Source: Pisolithus tinctorius
Lineage: Eukaryota > Basidiomycota > Agaricomycetes > Boletales > Pisolithaceae
Assembly: GCA_024663395.1 (NCBI GenBank)
Contig: JANFAH010000054.1
Coordinates: 248,001 to 312,000 of the forward strand
Direction: 5' to 3'
DNA length: 64,000 nt
In this document: positions 46,529 through 58,301 of the stretch, one piece after another
Numbering within the stretch: the first letter of the stretch is position 1
Layout: every line of letters begins with the position of its first letter
Made by a program: the position numbers and the translations under genes
The notes under the pieces: generated by a model
The model's input: only the letters and a program-made list of their open reading frames with translations
Told to the model about the DNA's origin: nothing
The model's database searches: none

Positions 46529-47711
46529 ATGCCGAAAGTAACGTCGCCTCGTTTACCTTTGTCTGGCCTCTTTGCGATATATAAACCCTCCGGGCCGACG
46601 TCTATGTCAGTCCTTGAAGATATTAAAAAGCTGATTTGCCAGTCTCCCCTTTTCGTGGAAAGAGAAAAACTAGAAACCCAGCAAGGCAGGCGGCACGGAA
46701 AAGGGAGAAGAGCAAAAGATAGAGTCAAGATAGGTCAAGGGGGAACACTCGATCCGCTCGCAGACGGCGTACTGGGTATGACTTTTCGAATTCTTAAGCT
46801 CAGTTGCAATTGAGCTAAGCGTTAGTGATTGGTGTGGGTAAGGGCACCAAGCGATTGAACGAGTTTCTGGACTGTGTCAAGGTATATTACTCGATCCGAA
46901 CCGTCTTCCTTGAATTTAAGGCGAACTTTAGGAATATCGCACAACCGCGCTCCTTGGTTGCGAAACGGACTCCTACGATAGTGAAGGCGCGCAAGTACGG
47001 GTTGCTCCGTGGCGACATATTACCAAAGAAGCAGTGGAGACGATGCTGGAAAGGTTTAGAGGTGAAATATACCAGACGCCTCCTATGTTCGTGCCCACTT
47101 GCTTGTTCATTTTTCATAATTTTGTTCACCGGCCATTCTTTAGCTTCTCTGCCCTAAAAATGGATGGAAAACCGCTCTACGAATATGCTCGTAGTGGTAC
47201 ACCATTGCCTCGCCCTATAGAGAAAAGAAAGGTCATCGTGCATTCACTCGAGCTAGTGAGTTGGCTAGGAAGTGACCATAACTATCGATGGCCAGAAAAG
47301 CGATTCACCATCGGGGAGAAGGAAGCCATGGCGAAAGCTTTAGGATCTATGGAGAAGGATCCCGTGGTTGGGGATGAACTAGATCCAACTAGTGACCAAC
47401 CACCAGCGGCGTTTGCGCTGAGCATGAAGGTGTCCGGAGGAACATATGTGCGCTCCATAGTTCATGATCTAGGACACGCCCTGGGCTCCGCCGCTCATGT
47501 CGTCACTCTCACGCGGCTGCGCCAAGGACGTTTTACAACAGAAGCCCCGGAAAGCGAACAAGACAAGAGTTGTGTACCTTGGGAAGTGTTCGAGAGGGCC
47601 AAAGAAAACGAGGGTGAAGGTGATGAAAGTGGCTACAGAGAATGGGAGCGAGAAGTCCTTGACCGGTTTGACATGGTCGAAAGCAAAAACCAAACGCAAG
47701 ACGTTCCTTAA
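46529..47711 (+). CDS. PUS4: tRNA pseudouridine synthase, TruB family (Psi55)
   Basis: Makes pseudouridine 55 in the T loop of tRNAs, in cytosol/nucleus and mitochondria. The catalytic motif is GQGGTLDPLADGVL with its Asp. After an intron come VIGVGKGTKRLNEFLDCVK, EYRTTALLGCETDSYDSEG and FRGEIYQTPP; a further intron leads to SALKMDGKPLYEYARSGTPL. The family region KVSGGTYVRSIVHDLGHALG is intact, followed by a charged C terminus. ATG 46529 gives MPKVTSPRLPLSGLFAIYKP, which fits the TruB start ('GxxxxxKPxGxTS'); an upstream TTG frame is not used. Three short introns keep the frame. Its 5' flank was copied to 44965-45033. Confidence 0.88.
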
Positions 47712-48132
47712 TTCACGCGACCTCTTTGAGGTCCTGTGTGCCAGATGAACTGGGTGCCATTACCCGTCACTATTGTAGGTGCGATATCCCGTGGAGTATG
47801 TATAAGGTTGACCATCTTACACTCGGCTAAAAAAACGAATGACTTGGGTAACCTTGCAGGGGAGAGCTGTTTTGATGCAAATTTCTATGCACATCTGGTG
47901 TTGCCAGTTAGTGGAATGAAAACGGGAGGAGTGAATCCGCCACACGCGATCAGCAGTTAAGGTCTAGCTGCAAAATTACGCGAATACAGACAGACGATGG
48001 GATGTCAACTGATCCACGATAGGAATGTAAGCGGAAATCTCGCTGGTCCGTGGCCCGGTACGGCCCGCACCAGACCGTGGACTCTGTCCATATTTACCTT
48101 GCTTCGGGAGTGGCGCCATCGCCACTCTGACA
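47712..48132. other. Intergenic
   Basis: Region between PUS4 and the aldolase gene; nothing recognised beyond short frames. Confidence 0.45.
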
Positions 48133-49365
48133 ATGCCTAACGCTCATGGAATCATTCCACGCACTCTGAGGCCCGGCATCTACGCTCCTATTCCCAGTTT
48201 CTTTCTTGAGCATTCCGAAGAGTTGGGTATGACCATCCGCTGTCATTTGGAGTACATCGTCGATTCGTCTTACAAGCTTGCATTACCTCCAGACCTCCAA
48301 GCCTTCGAGAAACATGTCGCCTTGACTGCGACAGCAGGTGTCGGTCAGGTTCTGGCTGGATCAATGAGCGAGGCTATCCACCTGACTCGGTCGGAGCGTG
48401 TCGCCTTGATCAAGGCCGCACGACGAACGCTAGATACGGCCGGCTTGACCGATCGACCCATTATTGCTGGTATAGGGGCTGGAAGCACACGCGAGACCAT
48501 TGAATTGGCACACGAAGCGGCAGAGGCTGGTGCGGACTATGGTATTGCCATCATTAGCGGATACTTCGCTGGTGCTATTGCAGGGAATAAGAAGGCACTC
48601 AAGGCGTACTGGAAAGAGGTAAGTGAGAAGAGTGCCATACCAGTGTTGGTATACAATTGTAAGGTGCACCATACGATTTGTCCTTCGATATTGATTTCTG
48701 GCAGATCCTGGCGCAAGTGGAGGTATCAACCTTGACTCTGATATCATCACCGAACTGGCCAAGGAATGCCCAAACCTGGTTGGGGTGAAACTTACGTACG
48801 TGTGCGGTGGGCATAGGAAATGGCAGCTGATGTCCTGGTGGATAGTTGTGGAGATGTTGGCAAGCTTACTCGGATCGCTGCGGTTGTCTCCGACCCTTCT
48901 TTCACCTCCTTGTATCCTCGGAAGCACGCGAATGCGCCGTTTCTAGTCTTAGGTGGTTATACTGATTTTATCCTTCCTACTGCAATGGTCAATGGGCATG
49001 GCGCTATCACGGGGCTTGCCAACGTTGCTCCTGTAAGCAGTGTAAAATCGGGTTAGCTCCGCTCCCTGACATTCTTGTCTCAGAACGCAGTTGTCAAACT
49101 CTTCAAGTTGTGCGAGGAGTCATGTGCCAATCCATCTTTACTTTCGGAAGCCCAGCGTCTTCAAGGCATTATTGCTCAGGCTGACGCGACAATTGCCAAG
49201 GCATCAATCGCTGGCACCAAGGCATTACTTGAAAGACTGTATGGTTATGGTGGGAAACCTAGGAGGCCCCTTCCACCAATTGAAACTTCTGTGGCGCAAG
49301 CTTTATGGGATCATCCGCACACACAAGATCTGGTACGCTTAGAGCAGGAGTTGAGCAAGATATAA
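48133..49365 (+). CDS. DHDPS/HOGA-type class I aldolase (dihydrodipicolinate synthase family)
   Basis: TIM-barrel lyase family using a Schiff-base lysine; fungal members are mostly uncharacterised and may act on 4-hydroxy-2-oxoglutarate or related keto-acids, since fungi do not make lysine through DHDPS. The start MPNAHGIIPRTLRPGIYAPI leads to GSMSEAIHLTRSERVALIKA. The conserved tyrosine lies in SAIPVLVYN; after introns come GGINLDSDIITELAKECPNL and VGVKLT with the catalytic lysine. FLVLGGYTDFILPTAMVNGH and GAITGLANVAP close the barrel, and the last exon ends LVRLEQELSKI. Frames join cleanly across three short introns. Confidence 0.82.
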
Positions 49366-50008
49366 TGAAGTGGTCCGGCGTTCGCGGTGATTACCACTGT
49401 ACATATGTAGACACCGATTCGCGAAGACGTGATTGCCGTGAAGGGTCAACTAGATGAGTACGGCAGAGTCATGCTTGCAACCCAAAGATCGGCATTGTAA
49501 GAAGGACAGATCCTTCTCGTCCGATGAGCCCAGTACTAGTGGACGGCGTGAATGAACTACAGTAATATGAGCAGCTGACCTTGACTCACAGTAGGGTGTC
49601 CATGATGAGGAACAACTTCCGATTTCCCACTGCTCGCCACACCGTCGGAATGCTCGTGGCTCCGCCTCGCACGCTAAGATCCTCATGAAATGGCAGTAAT
49701 ACACGTCTCTGAGTGCTATTTCATGAATTCCAGGGGGAAATCGGATCCGGGGAAGTTTGATGGAGGGCGCCGCAAAACGACGCTTTCCGCTGGTGGTCAC
49801 GGATTCAACCGTCGTCTTCCCAATAAGTAATGGAGTAGTGCCTTAAACCCTGTGGATAATAAAGTTCCGGGTGATAGTAGACAAATACGTTGACATGTCA
49901 TCGTGCTAGTAAAGGGTATTTTATGTCACACCACCAAGTCTTCCTACTACCCCTTCGCCCTCGAGGACCTCCTTCGAGCTACGACGCTCTTCAAGTTGTC
50001 CCACAGCC
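49366..50008. other. Intergenic
   Basis: A minus-strand open frame at 49450-49800 has no recognisable domain and no support. Otherwise this is the promoter region of the transhydrogenase gene. Confidence 0.4.
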
Positions 50009-53000
50009 ATGTCCTCGTCGGCTTTGCGACCGCCTGCGGTCAGCATGAGCTGTCGGTCATACAAGTCCCAGCTGTTAATGTCTCGGCGCTGCCGTCAATC
50101 AATTTCTTCGAGTCAGTCGTTGCTCATCCACATAGTATCACCAACCACCAATACCTTCCAAACAGACTTTCGTTTATTCCACTGCTCTGCGTATCGTAGA
50201 AGTGAAACTCAGTCATCGAAAAATCCGGGTGAGAGTGCTAAAGGCCTCTGCAACCGTCTTCATGTTGACCCGGCTTGTCCAGGAATACCATATTCATCTC
50301 TAACGGTTGGGGCGCCTCGAGAAACATATCCAAACGAACGCCGCGTAGCGCTCACTCCGCAAAACGTCGCTTTATTGAAAAAGAAGGGCTTTTCCAGCGT
50401 ATTCGTTGAACGGGAGGCTGGTGCCCACGCCAAATTCTTAGACGAGGATTATATCAGAGCTGGAGCCACGTTGGTTTCCAGGGATGAGCTCCTCAACACT
50501 GCAGATATCTTGCTGAAAGTGCGACCTCCATCTCAAGAAGATGAGGCGAAGCGCTTCAGTGAAGGTAGTACAATCATCTCATTTTTATACCCAGCCCAGA
50601 ACAAGTCACTCGTGGAGACACTTGCCTCTCGCAAACTTAATGTCTTTGCCATGGACATGATTCCCCGCATATCGCGCGCGCAGACATTTGATGCATTGAG
50701 GTGATTGTACTCGCCGACTACAAGTTCATCATGTGTGAATGCATCTCCTAGTTCGATGGCAAATATTGCTGGATACAAGGCTGTCCTAGAGGCAGCCAAC
50801 CATTTTGGTCGATATTTAACAGGTCAAGTTACGGCTGCTGGGTGAGTTGGCTATCGTCACTTGTTAACTTTTATTAATATCCGATTTTCAGAAAGGTCTG
50901 TTTCAACACCCTTGATGCTTGCTTTATCTCACGGGTCGCTAGGTTGCTCCAGGCAAGGTTTTGGTTATTGGTGCCGGTGTCGCAGGTCTTAGCGCTATCG
51001 CTACGGTTTGTCACCTCTTTCTTCCTTCCCATTGGTTAACGTATTAAGTTAATTGTCAGGCTCGTCGTCTTGGTGCCATAGTTCGTGGATTTGACACCCG
51101 GTCAGCCGCCCGTGAACAAGTACAGTCGCTTGGTGCGGAGTTCCTCGAAGTAGATATTACAGAGGAGGGCGGCGGAGCCGGCGGGTATGCAAAGGAGATG
51201 TCCAAGGAGTTCATTGAGGCTGAAATGGCGTTGTTTATGGAACAATGCAAGGATGTCGACATCGTCATCACAACGGTGGGTAGATTGGTAGTCGTCCACC
51301 CTTGAAATGGCCAACTCCCCCTTTCCAGGCTTTGATTCCGGGTAAACCTGCGCCAAAGTTAATCACGAATGAGGTATGTAGCCACCTCTTCGAGGCTGTC
51401 GTTGGGCTGACCGGTCTTTGCAGATGGTCGCGGCGATGAAGCAAGGCTCTGTTATTGTAGATGTGAGTCATCCGTCGGAATAGTTCTTCCATTATTGATT
51501 GCACGTGCAGCTGGCAGCTGAGGCAGGTGGTAACTGCGAGGCAACAAAACCTGGAGAGCTCATCGTCAAGAATGGTGTCACTGTGATCGGTAATGCATCA
51601 TGAGTGCTTGTAGACAATCAGCTGTCCTTATGCTCTTCGCTTCCCCCTAGGCTATACGGATCTTCCTTCGCGCCTGCCGACGCAATCATCGGCCTTGTAT
51701 TCTAACAACATCACCAAGTTCTTGTTATCCATAGGGGAGAACGGACACTTCAATGTGGACCTAAACGACGAAGTTGTCAGAGGGTCGATTGTAGTCCACA
51801 AGGGTGAAATTTTGCCACCAGCTCCTCGACCTGTCCCGCCTCCCGCTACGGCCCCCCCAGCCTCGAAGGCCGAGGAGGTACAGACTAAAGTTATCACTCC
51901 CTGGCAAAAAGCTACCCGGGAAGTAGCCACGGTGACTGCGGGAATGGGCTCGACTGTCGCGCTGGGAAAAATCACCAGTGCTGCATTTATGAGTAACTTC
52001 TTCACATTTGGTCTCGCTGGTTTGGTTGGATACCGAGTTATTTGGGGCGTTGCTCCTGCCTTGCACTCACCCTTGATGTCCGTTACCAATGCAATATCAG
52101 GTGCGTGTTCGTCTCACGTGGAAAGTAATACCATTGACTGGAGTCAGGAATGGTCGGCGTCGGTGGTTTGTTTGTCATGGGTGGGGGTTATCTACCCGAG
52201 ACTGTCCCACAGTTTCTGGGTGCCCTGTCAGTGCTTCTCGCAAGCATTAACGTTGCTGGAGGCTTCGTTATTACAAAGCGTATGCTGGATCTTTTCAAGA
52301 GTATGTTTTCTCCCTTGGACATCGGGCTGCTTGTTCACAGATTCGTTAGGACCAACTGATCCTCCTGAGTTCTCGTGGCTCTATGGTGTTCCTGCTGTGG
52401 TGTTTACCGGGGCTTTCTTGTCTGCAGCAAGTACAGGCATGGCTGGCCTTGTACAAGCGGGCTACTTGACAAGCAGTGTACTATGCATCGGTATGTGGCT
52501 CCCCACTGGTGCAAGACGTTTCTTGAACCGTAATACAAAGGGTCCTTGGCCGGTCTGTCATCCCAAGCCACTGCACGTCAAGGTAACGCACTTGGTATAC
52601 TCGGTGTTTTGTCGGGTATTGTTGCATCCCTGTTGGCGGTCGGATTTTCTCCCGCCATACTTGCCCAATTCGCTGGAGTTGCCGCACTAGGTGGTACAGT
52701 TGGAGCTATCATCGGAAGACGGATCACTGCAACCGAATTGCCACAGATGGTGGCAGCCTTGCATTCGGTCGTTGGGCTCGCTGCGGTCTTCACGTCTATT
52801 GCAAGCGTCCTTGCGGACCCATCACACGTGTCCACGCTTCACCAGGTTACTGCTTATCTTGGGGTCGTCATTGGTGGTATCACCTTCACAGGTTCCATCG
52901 TAGCATTTTTTAAATTGGCAGGAAAGATGAGCTCCAGGCCACTGATGTTACCGGGAAGACATCTGGTTAACGCCGGTCTGCTGGGTGCCAATGCTCTCAC

Positions 53001-54257
53001 TATGGCTGCATTCTTGAAAGCAGGACCTGCTATACCTCTTGTCGCCGCTGGTTATTTGGGAGTCAGCACGCTCCTCAGTTTCTTGAAAGGCTTCACCACC
53101 ACAGCCGCAATTGGAGGCGCTGATATGCGTGAGTAGCCCTGTCATACTATGAGGTATTCTTCTGAGAGCGGGTTTTTGTAGCCGTCGTCATCACGGTATT
53201 AAATGCATACTCTGGATTTGCGCTAGTGGCCGAAGGTAGAAACAGTTATTATCTTACGAGAGCGTACAGCTGATCTGACTCTTAGGTTTCATGTTGGATA
53301 ATCCACTCCTTACCACCGTCGGTTCGCTCATTGGTGTCAGTGGTTCCATCCTCTCGTATATCATGGTACGTTCGGAGCACTGAGATACTGCTGAGCGCTG
53401 ATTTATATTGCAGTGCGTTGCGATGAACAGATCGCTAACTAACGTATTATTTGGCGGTATCGGTACTATCGCACCTTCAGAAAGCACAAAGATCGAGGGA
53501 ACCATCACTAAAACAAACATGGACGAAACTGTGGAAACCCTTGTTAATGCCGACAGTGTGATTTTGGTCAGTGATCATTGCAAAGGGTTTACTTCAATAC
53601 GTGCTAGCTTGATGTGACTAAAAATATACAGGTCGTCGGATATGGCATGGCCGTTGCTAAAGCCCAGTACGCGATTTCTGAAATATGCTCCATCCTCCGT
53701 GCGAAAGGAGTCAACGTCCGTTTTGCCATTCATCCCGTTGCGGGACGTATGCCTGGCCAATGCAACGTTCTGCTGGCGGAGGCCTCAGTTCCCTATGACA
53801 GTAAGCATGCTTTCCGCTGTACACGTCGGCCCTACGTTCTCATATTGCTGGCTAGTCGTCCTCGAGATGGACGAGATTAACGATGATTTCGGCGACACCG
53901 ACGTTACACTCGTGATAGGTGCCAACGACACTGTAAACCCGATCTCCCTCGAGCCTGGTTCTCCGATCGCTGGTATGCCGGTTCTTCATGCTTGGAAGAG
54001 CAAACAGGTTATTGTGATGAAACGAGGAATGTCGAGTGGTTATGGTAGGGTCTCCATGTTTGATTTATATTCTCTGACGAGCTACATCCCTTCATCAGCT
54101 GACGTTCCAAACCCGATGTTCTACATGCCCAACACTAGGATGTTGTTTGGGGATGCGAAGGACTCCTGTGAGGGTATGTACGTCGCAGTGGTTCACCAGC
54201 GACAAAACTAACCATTTGCCCACAGCCATCAAGAGGGGACTGGATTCACGAAACTGA
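50009..54257 (+). CDS. NNT: Mitochondrial NAD(P) transhydrogenase, proton-translocating
   Basis: Inner-membrane proton pump coupling NADH to NADPH formation. One polypeptide carries all three domains. After a mitochondrial-type presequence (S/R-rich, about residues 1-60), domain I starts [20 protein letters not shown], with [20 protein letters not shown], the NAD-binding [20 protein letters not shown] and [21 protein letters not shown] Pro/Ala-rich linker leads to membrane domain II, with [36 protein letters not shown] and [20 protein letters not shown]. Domain III is the NADP site: [57 protein letters not shown] and [14 protein letters not shown]. It ends [10 protein letters not shown]. More than ten short introns were crossed and no damage was seen. 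Confidence 0.9.
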
Positions 54258-54669
54258 GTGATCTCCCATTCATCACAAATTTCATTTGTAGGCGCGCTGT
54301 TGACTTGCCCTATCATTACACTTCCATATTGTTACGTGGCATTGGGATAGACGTTCGTTTGTGACCTTATGCACAGGGACCTTCGCTCGAACGTTGTAGT
54401 ATCATATATCTATCGTATCCGCTAGTCACGTTCTCGAGTTCGGTCAAATATGGAGGTTAGCGTAGTGTAGGAACGTCCGCAGCCCGATGTAGAAAAGAAA
54501 GTAAAGCTTATGGCAATAAAGTGTTCTCAATAAGCGCAGAAGGTCCAAAGAGAAGTGGCAGGTATAGCGGATGCACCCAGGTGATACGCCCCCTAAAATG
54601 ATTATTGTTTCTGTGCCATCCCCTGCTTCATACTTTCATCAGTGAATATGAACTAGCCACTCAATGAAT
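54258..54669. other. Convergent intergenic region
   Basis: Holds the two 3' ends of NNT and the nucleotide-sugar transporter. An AATAAAG-like polyadenylation signal is visible near 54514. Nothing else seen. Confidence 0.4.
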
Positions 54670-55986
54670 CTACGTTTTGACTGCGGCGTAACCAAGCCGC
54701 GATGGAGCACTGCTGCGGTTCGGTTGATTGTACAGCCAGGTAGCGATTAGAACGACGACGGAGCCCAGGATGAAAGTAAACGTAATGCAGAAGTCGAAGA
54801 GCGCAACAGATGCCAAAAAAGATATGACGATGCTCAAACTAGTGGCAAAACCCTTGAGGATGTTGTCTGAATACTTGATGACCATTGCGGTGACGAGACC
54901 TCCAAGAACCTGAATAGCGACGGTGGCCCAAGCCCAACCGCCGAAGTTTTGGAATAGAGAGCTGGTGAAGCCTGCGTCTGGACGTTGTGCAAGGATGATC
55001 GGTACGAGAGCGGGAAGTAGAGAGAAGGCGGAAAGCTGAACATTACGTATCCAAAGGTCAGATTGGGAATTTTTAAGAACCATCTCGAAGTAGACGCCTG
55101 CGAGACCAGACGTAAAGCAAGCTGCGACAACGGCGAGGAACCCCTTGACAGCATTCATGGACGCGCCCTGGAACAAGAGGGAAGAAGCTGCCTTGGCGGT
55201 ACCACTGGTGCCAGTCTGTATCTGGACGATACCAACGCCAATGGCAAGGAAGAAAAGTGCGACCCATTGACTGGCGCTGAGTTGTTTTCGAAGAAGTAAG
55301 ACGGAGAACGCGGCCGTTGTGAGAATCTTCATTTGATAACTAACTTGGAAGGTGGCTGCTTCTAAATTGGTCGCAGCAACATACTGCAAATTATTTTGGA
55401 TAACTGTAAGGGAAAAGGGTGGATGAATATTACCGTGACTGAATTATAGGGTATTACGCACCGTATAGGATTGCAGGTATTGATAATTTCCAGCAATCTG
55501 GGCTGAAAACCTCCCTCGCTAATCTTCGTGACCGTGAAAGCACCCTAGATGAGTGCCAGAAGCGACCAGACGTCAAGCTAGGTTGGGGCGCGTCGGTCCC
55601 GTATGAGGCTGGACGATCCATACGAGTGAATGCAATGGCCAGAGATATTGCACCCTTGAGGAGCTCATTAAGCAAGACTGCCGTTGGTGCGGAGTACGAC
55701 TGAGATGGCGGGATGTGTACACGAGAGTAGTGCATTATAATCGTCAACAACGAGTTTTGCACGGCGAGAGTGATGAGACTGTTAGGCATTGAGACTGCGT
55801 CAGACGTCTGGTCGCGAAAGCACGAGACCAATGGAACGCGTACGAGATATACTTCAATGGAATGCCGCACAGAGCAGGGACTGGTGGTGAGTCTGCGGGG
55901 CGGAGGCCAAGTTCCTCGTACTCCAGTTGTTTAGCATCAGGAACGTTCTTGCATGCGACGAGGACGGATTGCTGTTGCTGAGACAT
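54670..55986 (-). CDS. Nucleotide-sugar transporter (UDP-Gal/UDP-GlcNAc type, SLC35A)
   Basis: Golgi/ER antiporter bringing nucleotide sugars into the lumen for glycosylation. Exon 1 is the cytosolic N terminus MSQQQQSVLVACKNVPDAKQ. The first membrane segments include LITLAVQNSLLTIIMHYSRV and TAVLLNELLKGAISLAIAFT. The long last exon has the family core: QYVAATNLEAATFQVSYQMK then ILTTAAFSVLLLRKQLSASQ, GLAGVYFEMVLKNSQSDLW, VRNVQLS-type sequence and GGLVTAMVIKYSDNILKGFA, then SLSIVISFLASVALFDFCIT. It ends RLGYAAVKT. The motif 'LKGFATSLSI' and the paired GG are typical of UDP-Gal/GlcNAc carriers; the exact sugar cannot be set. Confidence 0.85.
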
Positions 55987-56504
55987 GGCCAGCTGGGGTA
56001 TTTGGTAGACGGTGGTGAGGGGGACTCTTGAGTCGGTGAGGGGGGGGTATATGGGAACGATTTGACTTGCTGGTCCTCCACTCCGCGTGCGTCCCGCAGC
56101 TGGCCTCTGTTTCCAAAATTTAACCCAAGTCGGGTTCAGTCGTCCTCCTCCGCAGCAGATGGCACTGGTGGCACCTGTCAGCCTGTCCCACGCACGCATC
56201 AATATATTTATGTAACTAATTATCAACGCCAAGACCACTGCCCTTATCAACTCCACATTCATCGGTTACCACCTGGGTCGATCCTTTGATAATTTTAAAA
56301 CCACTGCCATCATACCTTAATACATACAATCAACCTGTTACAAAACCACATGCTAGGACATTTCGAGTGTACGACTTTGAAACCGTTCCTATCGAGGCCC
56401 CACCACCAGGCGATGACTTGCCATCCTGTACGTTGGGCTACGTATCTGAGATCCATGTGGCATGGACCCATTGTGTCCACGTGGATAGAGGTGACGACCA
56501 GCGT
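55987..56504. other. Intergenic
   Basis: About half a kilobase between the sugar transporter start and the stop of the next minus-strand gene. Only short frames; nothing recognised. Confidence 0.4.
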
Positions 56505-57878
56505 TTAGACTGCCTTCTCCTCTGCGCTCCTCTTTCGCGGCGGTGTCCCGCCCATGGAGGTCTGAGCCTGTGCTAGATCCCCTTCCTTGCGCCACACGTC
56601 CAGCCATGTCGACGCGCGCACCTCGTCTGTATCATTCGGTTGCCGGTTCGCCGTATGATTCCCAACACCCCCAGTCACGTTCGTGAAACACCTTGATCCT
56701 GTAGGTGCTGGAGGGTGTGCACCCGGTGCATAATATGCTGCCTTGATTCGAGCGCGACCAACACCGTTAGGTCTCAGATTCGTCGCAAGTGGAAAGACAC
56801 GTGACGTAGTATCTGAAACAAGTGCGGGTGGCGCGGGCAGAATGGTACTGTGCACAGACGGCACACTTTGCCTTGGCTCTTCGCTATCCCGAGTGCTCAC
56901 AGCTAAACCAATTTCTCGCCCAACTTGCGAATAGTTGGTCGATCTTGCGTACAGTAACGCTGGGTTTGTAATCACGGGGAACTTCAAGACTGCATCGGTC
57001 GCGGTGCTCCGAGGAGGCTGCAAGGGGATTGCGTTGCCATGGTTCCTGGGTGTCAGGTTTCCAACTCCTGTCAACGGATAGTTTGTGCAGAGCGGGAGAG
57101 AGAATCTATGAACGACCTCTCCCTGACTGTGAGGTGCGTACTTGATCTCCGTGGAAGCTTCCGCGTCACCTAAAGTACGTCGCGTTACTGTCGCCGTAGG
57201 TTCAGGTTTGGCAATCTTGGGTTGATATTGTGACCAAGCCAGGAGACGGCTGTTGCTACTCTTCAGAGAAAGCGTGTAACGATCCCTGCCTCCAAAGACG
57301 GGTGATGAATCGAGCACGCCACTCTCGATCGTTGTGCTGCGTTCGAACGTTCCCGGCGAAGCAACGGATGCTTTTGCCCGTCGTCGTTGCATAATGACCC
57401 TGATCGCCGTGACTAGGAACACAATACTGCTTAAGACAGATACCCAAATGACAATCTCCGTGGGGGTACCACGAGCCTCTGCATAAGTTTGAGGAACAGG
57501 TTGCGGAATGCATGTGCTATTCAATCCTCCCGGCGTCTCAGGGACATGCGAGAGAGGCCTCCCAGGAACTTCGGTGAAATTTAAGAGTTTCCACGGAGGA
57601 AGCCATGCAAAGGTGGGTATAGCGTGCGGAGTAGCGGCATTGACTTGGGATCCCGCCGTGCACGAGGGGAGCACATTTAGAGAGATCTCGTCCGATGGCG
57701 ACGAAAGCATGAGGTTGGAGTCATGATTTTGAAAGTTGGCTGCATCCTCCTCCTCGAGAGCGTCCCGGCGGGAATGCGAAGAGGTCTGTTGGTCACACCG
57801 TTCGCCATTCTCCCCCAAGCAAGACAGAGCGTTTTCGCCGTCGCTTCGAACAGTGAGGATCTCCTTCGCGACGGCCAT
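56505..57878 (-). CDS. Single-pass membrane protein, unknown function
   Basis: A single uninterrupted frame of 457 residues, starting MAVAKEILTVRSDGENALSC. There is no signal peptide; an S/T/N-rich N-terminal half of about 145 residues is followed by one clear membrane segment, EIVIWVSVLSSIVFLVTAIR, then the basic stop-transfer VIMQRRRAKAS. The C-terminal 290 residues are low-complexity, rich in S, T, P, R and N, with PHAIPTFAWLPPW upstream of the membrane and TRRTLGDAEAS downstream. The basic side after the membrane suggests N-out/C-in topology. I recognise no family; wall-sensor-like or adaptor roles would be guesses. Being intronless is unusual in this window. Confidence 0.55.
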   Translation of the reverse strand: MAVAKEILTVRSDGENALSCLGENGERCDQQTSSHSRRDALEEEDAANFQNHDSNLMLSSPSDEISLNVLPSCTAGSQVNAATPHAIPTFAWLPPWKLLNFTEVPGRPLSHVPETPGGLNSTCIPQPVPQTYAEARGTPTEIVIWVSVLSSIVFLVTAIRVIMQRRRAKASVASPGTFERSTTIESGVLDSSPVFGGRDRYTLSLKSSNSRLLAWSQYQPKIAKPEPTATVTRRTLGDAEASTEIKYAPHSQGEVVHRFSLPLCTNYPLTGVGNLTPRNHGNAIPLQPPRSTATDAVLKFPVITNPALLYARSTNYSQVGREIGLAVSTRDSEEPRQSVPSVHSTILPAPPALVSDTTSRVFPLATNLRPNGVGRARIKAAYYAPGAHPPAPTGSRCFTNVTGGVGNHTANRQPNDTDEVRASTWLDVWRKEGDLAQAQTSMGGTPPRKRSAEEKAV

Positions 57879-58301
57879 TTTGACCGCTTTTTGACTGATG
57901 GAAACTGAGAAGTACGGCGGGTGCAGGGGCGACTCAGGATAGGAGATGGAGAACTATCAACTTGAAAGCGCGTGTACTGCCCCCAGACGCGTTGAGGTCA
58001 CGTGCATTGACTTTTATTTAAGGTAATATCCGAATAAGGAAGCCAATACGATATTCTGTTGAAGAATACGGTCGTCACTATTAGCTTCAAGCTTCAAGTC
58101 AAATTGGCGGAACAATTCAACGCGGTGCCACTGTCATTAAGCCTGTCCTCGCTGAGATATTGCCACAGCTAATTCGGAACCAACACGCCCCTGCTGTTTT
58201 CTTTTACATTGGTGCCGCGCTCTTTTCCGCAACCTTTGAGCCTGCGCATAGCTTCAAGACGCGTCCGAACAAAGGACATTAGACGTGACTCGTGATTCTC
58301 C
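57879..58301. other. Divergent promoter region
   Basis: Gap of about 420 bp between the membrane-protein start (minus) and the checkpoint-mediator start (plus). It includes a CACGTG-like element near 58000 ('gtcacgtgc'). No gene supported. Confidence 0.4.

Noticed and set aside
49450..49800. Minus-strand open frame of 116 codons between the aldolase and NNT genes
   Set aside because: No recognisable domain, no convincing exon partner, and it covers the NNT promoter.
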